DNA of 56,892 bases from RGIG2206 sp045577615 (GTDB lineage Bacteria; Bacillota; Clostridia; Oscillospirales; Acutalibacteraceae). Location: positions 1 through 56,892 of the forward strand of contig JAZNIT010000035.1 of the NCBI GenBank assembly GCA_045577615.1, read 5' to 3'. Positions 31,764 to 40,210 of the stretch are shown here, piece by piece. Below the pieces are notes generated by a model that saw only the letters and a list, made by a program, of their open reading frames with translations, had not been told where the DNA came from and made no database searches. How positions within the stretch are numbered: position 1 is the first letter of the stretch; each line of letters starts with the position of its first letter. The translations under genes were made by a program, and so were the position numbers.

Positions 31764-32437
31764 TATTTAAATTCAAAAGTGTATTTTAATATTGTGTGAG
31801 CGTTCTCAATCTCTGCATAGAGGGGATAATGGTTATTTTTACCTGTGTAAAGATAGACGGCTTCATCAAGGTTGATGTTGTTAATAAAATACAAACGACC
31901 ATTCAGCTCATAGCAATTCACGCCATTGCTGTGCAAATAGTTGTGAAATCTGCTGTACGGATTTAAGCCTTCAATATATCCTAAGATTTCATCTTCGGTA
32001 ATGTTGCTTTTGCTGTCACTTGAATAGGTTGTTTTGTTGTCATTTGTGACTGATTTGTAGGTAACATCGTTTGATGAACTATAAATTTCTTTGGTAATAG
32101 TGCCGTCTTTAATCGATTGAGTATAGATGTAATAATATTTTTCTTTGCCGGTTGCTGCATCGATCTCAGACATTTTGACGGAATAATTTTGTTCGTTTAA
32201 ACTGTCTACGATATGATGAGATGTTTCGCTTGATTTATATTGACCTTGCGTTGTAACTGTACTTGCATAACTTTTGTTTTTATAAGCACTTGATCCAATA
32301 ATAGTTATTGCAGTTGTGATTATTGCTGCTGCAATTAATATGCCAAAAATAAGGCGTCTTTTTTTGACAACTTTATTATTTTTGCTTGTAAAGAAGTTTT
32401 TAATGTTTTTTATAAATCTGTTAAATTTATTTTTCAT
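31763..32437 (-). CDS. Membrane-anchored protein of unknown function
   Basis: The 224-residue protein starts with a very basic cytoplasmic tail (KNNKVVKKRR), has one TM helix (about 31-52) and a ~170-residue Ser/Tyr-rich external domain (SSSNDVTYKSVTNDNKTTYS, then LNPYSRFHNYLHSNGVNCYE). The external part alternates short polar strands, like small beta-rich lipoprotein-type sensors. I do not recognise a family. The start is the ATG after GAGGTG, not the ATG ten codons upstream. It is divergent from the MarR/ABC operon and shares the intergenic region with its promoter. Confidence 0.6.
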   Translation of the reverse strand: MKNKFNRFIKNIKNFFTSKNNKVVKKRRLIFGILIAAAIITTAITIIGSSAYKNKSYASTVTTQGQYKSSETSHHIVDSLNEQNYSVKMSEIDAATGKEKYYYIYTQSIKDGTITKEIYSSSNDVTYKSVTNDNKTTYSSDSKSNITEDEILGYIEGLNPYSRFHNYLHSNGVNCYELNGRLYFINNINLDEAVYLYTGKNNHYPLYAEIENAHTILKYTFEFK

Positions 32438-32498
32438 TTTGCACACCTCAAATCTATATTTATTATACAATAATAATTTCAGGTTTGCAAGATGCGAC

Positions 32499-32527
32499 TT
32501 GACAATTGTGGCATTCAGTAATAAAAT
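32499..32527 (+). promoter_or_regulatory. Promoter of the MarR-ABC operon
   Basis: TTGACA (32499-32504), 17-base spacer, TAAAAT (32522-32527). Confidence 0.8.
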
Positions 32528-32539
32528 ATAAAAAGATAG

Positions 32540-32551
32540 TTAACTTGTTAA
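32540..32551. promoter_or_regulatory. Probable MarR operator
   Basis: The palindrome TTAAC-TT-GTTAA lies just after the predicted transcription start, within the wider inverted pair GTTAA...TTAAC. MarR proteins typically bind such AT-rich inverted repeats and block their own operon; a ligand exported by the transporter would release it. This is inference from position. Confidence 0.55.
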
Positions 32552-32567
32552 TTAACGGAGGTATATT

Positions 32568-33062
32568 GTGAATAATTCAACACGCGATAAACTGCAAAAT
32601 GCGATTGATATGTTTAAAAGAACAAACCGATTGCATATGCGGGTTTTTGACAAATATGTAGATAATCTTGAGGTTAGACGCAGGCCCCATCACATATTGC
32701 GATACCTCTATATTAAATACAAAGAGAATCAGACGGGCGTTTGTCAAAAGTCGATTGCTGAAAATTTTGATATAAGTACGGCTGCAGTTGCTGTAACACT
32801 AAAAAAATTAGAGGCAATCGGGTTTGTTGAGAAGTCAGTGAATGAAAATGATAGCCGTTTCAACAGCGTTGTTATTACCCAAAAGGGAATAAATTTAATA
32901 GAACGCACTAAAGAGGCCTTTTGGCGTATCGATTCGGCTATGTTTGAAGATTTAAGTGAGCAGGAGATAGAAAACTTCATTTCTTGCCTTGATAAAATGC
33001 ACAATCGACTAAAGGCTATGTATGAATCGGATAAGGGTGATGTTCTTGAAAAACTGGATTAA
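32568..33062 (+). CDS. MarR-family transcriptional regulator
   Basis: The 164-residue dimeric winged-helix protein contains VCQKSIAENFDISTAAVAVT as recognition helices and DSRFNSVVITQKGINLIE as the wing, typical of MarR. It leads an operon with two ABC exporter half-genes, the usual setting for a multidrug or peptide exporter controlled by its own substrate. The start is GTG with GGAGG seven bases upstream. The predicted operator overlaps its own promoter region. The coding end overlaps the first ABC gene. Confidence 0.92.
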   Translation: MNNSTRDKLQNAIDMFKRTNRLHMRVFDKYVDNLEVRRRPHHILRYLYIKYKENQTGVCQKSIAENFDISTAAVAVTLKKLEAIGFVEKSVNENDSRFNSVVITQKGINLIERTKEAFWRIDSAMFEDLSEQEIENFISCLDKMHNRLKAMYESDKGDVLEKLD

Positions 33063-34806
33063 ATACATTAAACCATATTTACTTTTTTTCATTTTAGGCC
33101 CTCTTTGTATGATTATAGAGGTTATAGGCGAGGTTTTGATGCCCAAAATGCTGTCACTGGTAATTAACTCAGGCACTGACGGCAGCTTAACCGTAATCAA
33201 AAGTGTTTGGGTTGCTTTGGGTATGATTGGCCTTGCCATTATTATGATGCTTGGCGGTGTCGGAGGTGCATACTTTGGCGCTAAAGCATCGGTCAATTTT
33301 TCCGCTGATATACGTGCAGATATGTATAAAAAGGTACAGTCGTTTGCCTTTTCCAACATCGATAAATTTTCAACGGGCTCTTTGGTTACACGCCTTACAA
33401 ACGATGTTACACAGATGCAAAACTTTTGTAATATGATGCTTCGTATGGCATTGCGCTCACCTGGTATGCTTATTGGCGCATTGGTTATGGCGATAATGCT
33501 TAAGCCCTCGTTGTCACTTGTGTTTGCTGTGTCCGTTCCGTTAATGATTGTCGCTGTTTCTTGCATTATTAAACTGGGTTTCACTCGGTTTGGCAAAATG
33601 CAATCAAAAATAGATAAACTCAACTCAACTGTTCAGGAAAACGCGACTAATATGCGTGTTGTAAAATCATTCGTTCGCGAAGATTATGAACGCGAAAAAT
33701 TCTACAATTCAAATAGCGAACTTAAAAAATCAGGCATTTCAGCAATGAAGGTTATGATTTTTATGCAGCCGATCATGACCATTGTTATGAACTTTACAAC
33801 TCTTGCTGTAATTTGGTTTGGCGGCAACATAGTTATAGGAGAATCGGGTATTGCCGGCGGTATGAGTGTCGGTGACCTTTCAGCATTTTTAACCTATGTT
33901 ACTCAAATTCTTACCTCACTGATGATGATTACCATGCTGCTTATGAATGCATCTCGTGCCTTTGCTTCAGCAAAGCGTATAAAAGAGGTTTTGCATGAGG
34001 ATGTTTTGTTAACCGATAAGGATGCAACTCGAAAAAATTTGGCTGTTTCCGACGGCAAAATCGAGTTTAAAAATGTATGCTTCAAGTATTATAAATCAAG
34101 TGAAGAGAAGGTTCTTAACAATATCAACCTAACCATAGAGCCCGGAAAAACGGTTGGTATTATCGGCTCAACAGGCTGTGGCAAAACAACCCTTGTTTCA
34201 ATGATTCCTCGATTATACGATGTTGACGAAGGTGAGGTTTTAGTGGACGGCGTAAATGTAAAGGACTATTCACTCAAAAACCTACGCGAGGGCGTTGGAA
34301 TGGTACTTCAGAAAAACGTTCTTTTCTCAGGTTCCATAGCCTATAACCTTCGATGGGGTAATGACGACGCAACTGATGGCGATCTTTTAGAAGCTGCGGA
34401 ATGTGCACAGGCCAACAGTTTCATTCAAAACTTTAACGGTGGGTATGATTATGACCTTGGACAGGGAGGAACCAATGTTTCAGGCGGTCAAAAACAGCGC
34501 CTTTGTATTGCCAGAGCGTTATTAAAACAGCCCAAGATTATTATTCTTGATGACTCCACAAGTGCTGTCGATACTGCAACCGAAGCTCACATTCGAAATG
34601 CTTTTAAGAATAAACTTAACGGCTCAACCAAGATTATTATTGCACAGCGCATTTCTTCTGTAATTGATGCCGATGTGATCGTTGTTATGGATGACGGCAG
34701 GATTACAGGTGTGGGCGATCATCAAACCCTTCTTAATGAGAATAAAGAGTATCAAGAGATCTATTATTCTCAGAACGAGAGAAAGGGGGAGAGCGCAAAT
34801 GGCTAA
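33046..34806 (+). CDS. ABC exporter half-transporter, subunit 1 (degenerate catalytic site)
   Basis: About 586 residues: six TM helices (~10-300), then the ATPase with Walker A GSTGCGKTT, signature VSGGQKQR and Walker B IIILDDSTSAVD. The Walker B is followed by Asp instead of the catalytic Glu, so this subunit's own ATP site is the weak one. Its signature is canonical and would complete the partner's site. This asymmetry marks heterodimeric exporters such as BmrCD or TM287/288. The start was set at TTG (33046), eight bases after AAGGG; the ATG at 33022 lies further into marR. It overlaps both neighbours. Confidence 0.92.
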   Translation: MKNWIKYIKPYLLFFILGPLCMIIEVIGEVLMPKMLSLVINSGTDGSLTVIKSVWVALGMIGLAIIMMLGGVGGAYFGAKASVNFSADIRADMYKKVQSFAFSNIDKFSTGSLVTRLTNDVTQMQNFCNMMLRMALRSPGMLIGALVMAIMLKPSLSLVFAVSVPLMIVAVSCIIKLGFTRFGKMQSKIDKLNSTVQENATNMRVVKSFVREDYEREKFYNSNSELKKSGISAMKVMIFMQPIMTIVMNFTTLAVIWFGGNIVIGESGIAGGMSVGDLSAFLTYVTQILTSLMMITMLLMNASRAFASAKRIKEVLHEDVLLTDKDATRKNLAVSDGKIEFKNVCFKYYKSSEEKVLNNINLTIEPGKTVGIIGSTGCGKTTLVSMIPRLYDVDEGEVLVDGVNVKDYSLKNLREGVGMVLQKNVLFSGSIAYNLRWGNDDATDGDLLEAAECAQANSFIQNFNGGYDYDLGQGGTNVSGGQKQRLCIARALLKQPKIIILDDSTSAVDTATEAHIRNAFKNKLNGSTKIIIAQRISSVIDADVIVVMDDGRITGVGDHQTLLNENKEYQEIYYSQNERKGESANG

Positions 34807-36775
34807 ACGAACCCTTGAACAGTTGCAAAAGCAATATAATTCTGCAGCATCAAATAACGCACCGAAGGGTATGTCTATGCATCCTCCCGGAAGAGGTCCG
34901 ATGATGCGCGGAGCAAAAGGCAAACCCAAAAACACCGCTAAGACTATAAAACGAATATGGGGGTATGTTTCCAAGTATAAGTTTCGCCTTGGTGTGGTTG
35001 TGCTGTGTATGCTTTTGCATACAGTAACCTCTTTGATGGGCCCGTATTTGTTGGCACCTATTATAAACAGAATCACTATGGTTGTTGCACCTGATAAAGC
35101 GCTTAACCCAAGCAAATTGGAGTTGTTTGCTGATGGAATAATAGAAAAATTCAGTCAATTTCCATTCATAAATAATTTGCTTAACGGCACCGACTTTAAT
35201 AAGGTTATGACTTATGTTATTGGCGCCATGACTATTATGCTTTCAGTTTATCTTGTTTCCTGTTTGTGCAGCTACGTTCAAAGCAGAATGATGCTTTCTA
35301 TCTCTCAAAATGCTACCGAAAACATCCGTAACGATTTATTTAATAAGTTGCAAGGCTTGCCTATCAGATTTTTTGATAAGCACCCTACAGGCGAAATAAT
35401 GAGCCGATTCACTAATGACGTTGATAATATCGATATTATGCTTAACAGCTCCCTTACATCTGTGGTATCTGGTGTTGTAACCCTTGTTGGTACCTTTGTG
35501 TTTATGCTTACAACAAACATTTGGCTTACTCTTGTTACCGTTGTGTTTATTCCTATTTTTGCAAAGGGCGGCGGTCTTATTGCCAAGAAGTCTGCTAAAT
35601 ATTATTCGGGTCAGCAAGCGGCTTTGGGCGCTGTAAATGGTTATATTGAAGAAACTGTTACAGGCCAAAAGGTAATCAAGGTGTTTAACCACGAGGATAA
35701 CTGTGTTGATGAAATGATATTGCTTAATGACGATATGCGTGACAAGCAATTTAAAGCACAGTTTTTCGGTGGTATTATGGGCCCAATAATGGGCAATACC
35801 AGTCAAATTACTTATGCAATCACGATTGGCCTTGGTGGTATTCTTATGTGCACTTCAGGCTTTACTCCGGGTGGCTTAACTGTTTTTGCTCAATATTCAA
35901 GACAGTTTTCAATGCCAATAAATATGATATCCAATCAGATGAGCACTGTTTTTGCGGCATTGGCAGGTGCAGAGCGTGTGTTTGGTATTATAGACGAAAC
36001 ACCGGAAGGTGATGATGGCGCAAGCAATAACATCGATAATATTAAAGGCTATGTAGAGTTTAAGGATGTTACCTTTGGCTACACCCCTGAAAAGTCGGTG
36101 CTTAAAAACATCAATATGTACGCTAAACCCGGTCAGAAGATTGCCTTTGTAGGGTCTACAGGCGCAGGAAAAACCACAATAACAAACCTTATCAATCGAT
36201 TCTATGATATAGATAAGGGCACGATTACCATAGACGGTGTCGATATTAAAAGCATCAAAAGAAGCTTTCTTCGCTCAAATATTGCTATGGTATTGCAGGA
36301 TACTCATTTGTTCACAGGCACGGTAATGGAGAATATTCGCTATGGTCGTCCCGACGCTACTGATGAAGAGGTAATTGCTGCCGCAAAAACTGCTGCAGCC
36401 CACAGTTTTATCGTTAGACTTAAGGATGGATATAACACTCTCCTTGAGGGCGATGGAGCTAACTTGTCACAGGGACAGCGTCAGTTGCTTAATATTGCCC
36501 GTGCCGCTATATCAAAAGCACCAATTCTTGTGCTTGACGAGGCGACAAGCTCGGTCGATACGCGTACGGAGCGTAATATTGACATCGGTATGGACAGACT
36601 TATGGCTGATAGAACCACCTTTGTTATAGCTCATAGACTTTCAACCGTTCGCAATGCAAACGCCATTATGGTTTTGGAAAACGGAGAAATTATTGAACGC
36701 GGTACACATGACCAGCTGCTTGAACTAAAGGGCAGATATTATGAACTTTATACAGGTGTGAAAGAACTTGATTAA
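34799..36775 (+). CDS. ABC exporter half-transporter, subunit 2 (active catalytic site)
   Basis: The 658-residue protein has a ~55-residue Gly/Pro/Lys-rich N-terminal tail (PKGMSMHPPGRGPMMRGAKG), six TM helices, then the ATPase with Walker A GSTGAGKTT and Walker B LVLDEATSSVD with the catalytic Glu. Its signature reads LSQGQRQ, not LSGGQ, as expected for the partner that contributes to the degenerate site. It overlaps subunit 1 by eight bases, and GGGGG lies before its start. Substrate is unknown; MarR control and heterodimer layout suggest toxic compound or peptide export. Confidence 0.93.
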   Translation: MAKRTLEQLQKQYNSAASNNAPKGMSMHPPGRGPMMRGAKGKPKNTAKTIKRIWGYVSKYKFRLGVVVLCMLLHTVTSLMGPYLLAPIINRITMVVAPDKALNPSKLELFADGIIEKFSQFPFINNLLNGTDFNKVMTYVIGAMTIMLSVYLVSCLCSYVQSRMMLSISQNATENIRNDLFNKLQGLPIRFFDKHPTGEIMSRFTNDVDNIDIMLNSSLTSVVSGVVTLVGTFVFMLTTNIWLTLVTVVFIPIFAKGGGLIAKKSAKYYSGQQAALGAVNGYIEETVTGQKVIKVFNHEDNCVDEMILLNDDMRDKQFKAQFFGGIMGPIMGNTSQITYAITIGLGGILMCTSGFTPGGLTVFAQYSRQFSMPINMISNQMSTVFAALAGAERVFGIIDETPEGDDGASNNIDNIKGYVEFKDVTFGYTPEKSVLKNINMYAKPGQKIAFVGSTGAGKTTITNLINRFYDIDKGTITIDGVDIKSIKRSFLRSNIAMVLQDTHLFTGTVMENIRYGRPDATDEEVIAAAKTAAAHSFIVRLKDGYNTLLEGDGANLSQGQRQLLNIARAAISKAPILVLDEATSSVDTRTERNIDIGMDRLMADRTTFVIAHRLSTVRNANAIMVLENGEIIERGTHDQLLELKGRYYELYTGVKELD

Positions 36776-36777
36776 AA

Positions 36778-36808
36778 TAAAAAACCGAACTGAAAAGTTC
36801 GGTTTTTT
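36778..36808 (+). terminator. Terminator of the MarR-ABC operon
   Basis: AAAACCGAACT and AGTTCGGTTTTTT with loop GAAA. It also lies downstream of the converging rnpB gene. Confidence 0.9.
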
Positions 36809-36821
36809 ATATATACGACTG

Positions 36822-37146
36822 AGACGATAAGCCGAGTTCTGTCGCGGACAGTTATCTATCTCGACGGCAGGTTGCCCTGCCGCTCAAGCCACCAGTCGAA
36901 AGCACATCGGGCAAATGTATAGCTTTCTGTCGGTGTTGCACCGGATAGGGTTTACATGGCCACATTGTCTCCAATGTGCCGGTGAGCTCTTACCTCGCCT
37001 TTCCACCCTTGCCGAATAATCGGCGGTATATCTCTGTTGCACTTTCCCTAAGGTCACCCTCGGCGGCTGTTAGCCGTTATCCCGCCCTGTGGTGCTCGGA
37101 CTTTCCTCACGGTAAAAAAACCGCGCAACTGTCTGTCTCACTCGCA
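36822..37146 (-). ncRNA. rnpB: RNase P RNA
   Basis: Read on the minus strand, the sequence contains GAGGAAAGTCCGAGC near the 5' end, GGATAACGGCTAAC, GAGGGTGACCTTAGGGAAAG, then GTGCAACAGAGATATACCGC, and AGAACTCGGCTTATCG at the 3' end. These are the universal catalytic-core blocks of bacterial RNase P RNA, which matures tRNA 5' ends together with RnpA. Its size (~325 nt) and the blocks suit a bacterial A-type fold. It fills most of the gene-free stretch 36776-37183. The ends are approximate: the 5' end is set by the promoter and the 3' end by the last core pairing. Confidence 0.96.
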
Positions 37147-37152
37147 GTATGT

Positions 37153-37181
37153 ATAATACATTGATAGCTTGAGTTTGTCAA
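37153..37181 (-). promoter_or_regulatory. Promoter of rnpB
   Basis: On the minus strand, TTGACA (37176-37181), a 17-base spacer and TATTAT (37153-37158). The -35 begins only a few bases after the stop of the DnaI-like gene. Confidence 0.85.
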
Positions 37182-37183
37182 GT

Positions 37184-38158
37184 TTATCTGGATGTCATCT
37201 TTTCAACCATCTTAATTTGTCTGATGTCGTTGCCGTCAAACTTTAAGGGCTCAAAGTTGCCGATGATTCGTGATGAAACTCTGTCACCGTAGAATTGAGC
37301 AAGCTCGGCAGGGGACAGATTGGTTGAAATAATTGAGGGCTTGCCCTCGAGTATGCGGCGGTTAATCAGTTCGTGAATTGCGCTTGATGTGAATTGAGTC
37401 TGAAATTCAGCACCCAAGTCATCTATAATAAGCAGATCGCATTCGCTGAGCAAATCTAAAGTGTTGCCTTCTGCTCTGCCAAAGTGCTCTTTTTCAAGTT
37501 TGCCTAAAAATTCGCTTGCAGTGCCATAAACCACACCATAGCCTTTTTTAAGCACCTCGTTTGCAATTGAAAGCGAAAGATGAGTTTTGCCGACTCCTGT
37601 TTTGCCCATAAATATCATACCGTTTGAATCAAGGCTGAAGTTTTGGGCAAATTGTTTGCAACGACTAAGCACGCTTGTCATGAGGTCGTGTGCAGAACCT
37701 TTGTAATATTTTAGATCAAATGTGTCAAAGGTGCAATCCTTAATGGGCATTCTGCTGCTCATTTTTTCAAACTCATAGTTCCTTGCCAACTGCAAAGCAC
37801 ATGAGCAAAGTTTGCCGTTTGAATATCCGTTATCGTTACATATAGGACAGGTGAAAAGTGGCTCAAATTCAGATGCGCTGATGCCGTTTGCTTTTAGCAG
37901 TTCATTGCGTTGAGCTTCAATTTTTAAATGCTCTTCGTGGTGCTTGTTTACAGCTGCAGAGCCTTTGTTGCCGGCAGCAGCTCTGATTGCGGCAATTCCG
38001 TTTAAAGACATTTTGCGATCGATTTCTTCCAAAGCGGGCAGTGTAGCGTATGCCTTAATCAGGTTTTGGTTTGCTCTGTCAATGGCGTTCTGATGTCGTG
38101 CTTCTATTTGCATAAGAGCATATTCATAAGCTTCATTTGTATATCCCACTATAATCAA
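37184..38158 (-). CDS. DnaI/DnaC-like helicase loader ATPase
   Basis: This AAA+ protein probably loads the replicative helicase at origins or restarts. Residues ~1-100 are helical, followed by a zinc-binding knuckle (Cys104, Cys107, Cys118, Cys120) and the AAA+ domain with Walker A GKTGVGKT (185-192), Walker B LLIIDDLG (242-249) and sensor I IISTNLS. At 324 residues it fits Firmicutes DnaI rather than IstB transposition helpers, and no transposase is adjacent. Its start overlaps the end of the DnaD-like gene by four bases, so the two primosome genes are coupled. Confidence 0.85.
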   Translation of the reverse strand: MIIVGYTNEAYEYALMQIEARHQNAIDRANQNLIKAYATLPALEEIDRKMSLNGIAAIRAAAGNKGSAAVNKHHEEHLKIEAQRNELLKANGISASEFEPLFTCPICNDNGYSNGKLCSCALQLARNYEFEKMSSRMPIKDCTFDTFDLKYYKGSAHDLMTSVLSRCKQFAQNFSLDSNGMIFMGKTGVGKTHLSLSIANEVLKKGYGVVYGTASEFLGKLEKEHFGRAEGNTLDLLSECDLLIIDDLGAEFQTQFTSSAIHELINRRILEGKPSIISTNLSPAELAQFYGDRVSSRIIGNFEPLKFDGNDIRQIKMVEKMTSR

Positions 38159-39114
38159 CCTCCGTTCTTGCCGTTGAGCATTTGTTCAAACAAATTAATA
38201 TCAAAACTCGGGTTTTCGCTTGTGGCAGGATTCTTTTTGCCTTTTTGTTTGATTGGTTTGGTGTCGACAATTTCTGTACTTTGTGTTTTTTCAGGTTTAT
38301 CAATGCCTGCTTTGTGCCAATTTTCCAAAATTGTGTTTATGTAAGGAACACTGAATTTACCTAAATGGTCAACACATTCATCATAAGCAAGCTTAAGCAT
38401 TTTGTCAGAAAATGCCCAATCGTTAACCCAAAGGGTAGCGGCTTCTTCTTCCTTTTTACTTGGTTTACGGTCGTCAATACCCATTGTTCTGCAGACAATT
38501 TTCCAAGCTGTGCGTTTAATATCGGCGCGCTGCATTTCTTTTTCGGCATCTCTTACAGATGAAATACCTTCGTTTACCCAATGAACGGCGGTGGATTCCA
38601 AATAAGCAGGTGTAAGCTTGCCGGAATTTTTGGCATATTGAACAAGCATAAGGGTTACGGATGCTTTTAACCCCAAACTGTCCATAATATATATGAGCGA
38701 TGACATTTCTGCAGGCTTGAGAGTTCTGCCAAAAACAGCCTCGGATTGGCGCAGCACATGCGCAATTTCTTCAGATTCAATCAACCTGCGGGCAACCTCT
38801 GCTCGATCCGGATGCTCATTGCGAATGATGGCAGGCGACTCTGAAATAGGAGCGTCAGATGTTTTGTCAGCTGCCTTTTGGGTGTTGTTTAAAATACCAA
38901 CCTGAGCCCAATACATTAGCGCTTCGTTTAACTCTGTTGAGCTGATGCCCAATGTCTTGGCGGAGTTATCATCTATTGCCTCAATACCGTTTCTCATAAT
39001 GTAAAGTATAACCTTAAGAGAAGAGTGGGAGGCTAATTTTATATGTTTATCAGCAATGTCGGTAGGTACTCCGAAAATATTGCGATAAACAGCGTTGTTA
39101 ATTTCGTAATTCAT
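38155..39114 (-). CDS. DnaD/DnaB-like primosomal protein
   Basis: The 319-residue protein has an N-terminal winged-helix region (~15-80), and two DnaD-like (DnaB_2) repeats at ~110-190 and ~195-270. Key segments are KPAEMSSLIYIMDSLGLKAS and YAKNSGKLTPAYLESTAVHW, then FSDKMLKLAYDECVDHLGKF and FSVPYINTILENWHKAGI, with the YxxxIL/W pattern of the family. In Firmicutes such proteins remodel DNA and recruit the helicase loader, which here is the very next gene. A disordered Lys-rich stretch lies before the C-terminal FDINLFEQML helix. The start overlaps the GT2 gene by 17 bases. Confidence 0.88.
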   Translation of the reverse strand: MNYEINNAVYRNIFGVPTDIADKHIKLASHSSLKVILYIMRNGIEAIDDNSAKTLGISSTELNEALMYWAQVGILNNTQKAADKTSDAPISESPAIIRNEHPDRAEVARRLIESEEIAHVLRQSEAVFGRTLKPAEMSSLIYIMDSLGLKASVTLMLVQYAKNSGKLTPAYLESTAVHWVNEGISSVRDAEKEMQRADIKRTAWKIVCRTMGIDDRKPSKKEEEAATLWVNDWAFSDKMLKLAYDECVDHLGKFSVPYINTILENWHKAGIDKPEKTQSTEIVDTKPIKQKGKKNPATSENPSFDINLFEQMLNGKNGG

Positions 39115-40126
39115 GGATTTTCTCCTTGTTTATTTTGAAAAAAGGGGAGTACACAATTCCGAATATCGTAAATAGACCGTAATAGAAGTGCATCAAGAAA
39201 AACAATATCGGTAAAATTAGCATACTGATGGCAAGCTTTTTGTTTTGTTCTTTTTTGATTTCTAAAAACGTTGCTAAAAAAGCGGCTGCAAAATATGCAC
39301 ACAACAGTGCAATTATAGGCCATATAATGCCGAACGCACATAATATGACAGAGGATATAAGTGCTAATACAAATGCCATAGGAACAAAGTTGTAAAGTGA
39401 TAAGCATTTTGGACAATGGGGAAATGTGATACCAATCCACCAACCGTTGCCACGTTTTTGCTTAAGCATGGTTTTCAAAGAACTGCGAGCATACAGATAA
39501 GAGCATATATCGGGACATTGGCAAAACTTAAAGCCTGCTTTACGCATACGGTAATGAATTTCGTTGTCCTCTGTTCTAACAAAGTTCTCGTTAAAGTGCC
39601 CAACCGTGTCAAACACAGATTTTTTATAAGCAGCGTGACCAAGCGTCTTTACATACTTTTTTGGACATTTTCTTCTGTAAGACGCCACACCGCTGCCAAA
39701 GGGAGAACATTCTGCATGTGCTAAAATTTCAGACCAGTTTCCTTCACCCTCAAAAACCGTAACTCTTTGACCGCCAACGATGTTTTCACCGGTATCCATT
39801 TCTTTTTTAACGTTGGACAAAAAATCACTGTCAATTCTGCCGTGCCCATCAATTTTAACAATGATTTCGCCCGTTGCGTTTTCGAGAGCAACATTCCATC
39901 CGGCAGCTAATATTTTTTTAGGGTTATCAAGCACAAGACAATTTGAAAAGTCATTGTCGTTATAAAATGAATTCATAATGTCTTTGGTTGAATCGGTCGA
40001 AGCGCTGTCAACAAGAATAACCTCAATATCATTGTGAGGGTAATCTTGATTTTTGAGGTCATTGAGTAGTTGACCAAGATATGCTTCTTCGTTATATGCA
40101 ATTGTTATGAAAGTAAACTTAGGCAA
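39098..40126 (-). CDS. Family 2 glycosyltransferase, ExoA-like
   Basis: The 342-residue protein has a GT-A domain beginning FTFITIAYNEEAYLGQLLND, with VDSASTDST and KIDGHGRID as nucleotide-sugar and metal motifs (DGH in place of the usual DxD), and TEDNEIHYRMRKAGF as the acceptor/base region. Three or four TM helices follow (~245-325). This layout resembles succinoglycan ExoA-type transferases working at the membrane on lipid-linked sugars. The dnaD-dnaI pair follows in the same direction with overlap, an odd pairing. Acceptor and sugar cannot be read from sequence. Confidence 0.87.
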   Translation of the reverse strand: MPKFTFITIAYNEEAYLGQLLNDLKNQDYPHNDIEVILVDSASTDSTKDIMNSFYNDNDFSNCLVLDNPKKILAAGWNVALENATGEIIVKIDGHGRIDSDFLSNVKKEMDTGENIVGGQRVTVFEGEGNWSEILAHAECSPFGSGVASYRRKCPKKYVKTLGHAAYKKSVFDTVGHFNENFVRTEDNEIHYRMRKAGFKFCQCPDICSYLYARSSLKTMLKQKRGNGWWIGITFPHCPKCLSLYNFVPMAFVLALISSVILCAFGIIWPIIALLCAYFAAAFLATFLEIKKEQNKKLAISMLILPILFFLMHFYYGLFTIFGIVYSPFFKINKEKIHELRN

Positions 40127-40153
40127 CTCAAATCCCCCCTTTTAAAGATAAAG

Positions 40154-40182
40154 TTGACAAACTTAACTATGTAGTTTAAAAT
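40154..40182 (+). promoter_or_regulatory. Promoter with spacer palindrome, aldo/keto reductase operon
   Basis: TTGACA (40154-40159), 17-base spacer, TAAAAT (40177-40182). The spacer holds the perfect palindrome AACTA-TG-TAGTT (40165-40176), an operator position that would let a regulator block RNA polymerase directly. The regulator gene is not adjacent. Confidence 0.7.
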
Positions 40183-40210
40183 TATAACAAATTTTGTGAG
40201 GTTGTGCAAT

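Noticed and set aside
37184..38158. IstB-type transposition helper
   Set aside because: The AAA+ domain is similar, but the N-terminal zinc knuckle, the length and the coupling to a DnaD-like gene fit a helicase loader, and no IstA is adjacent.
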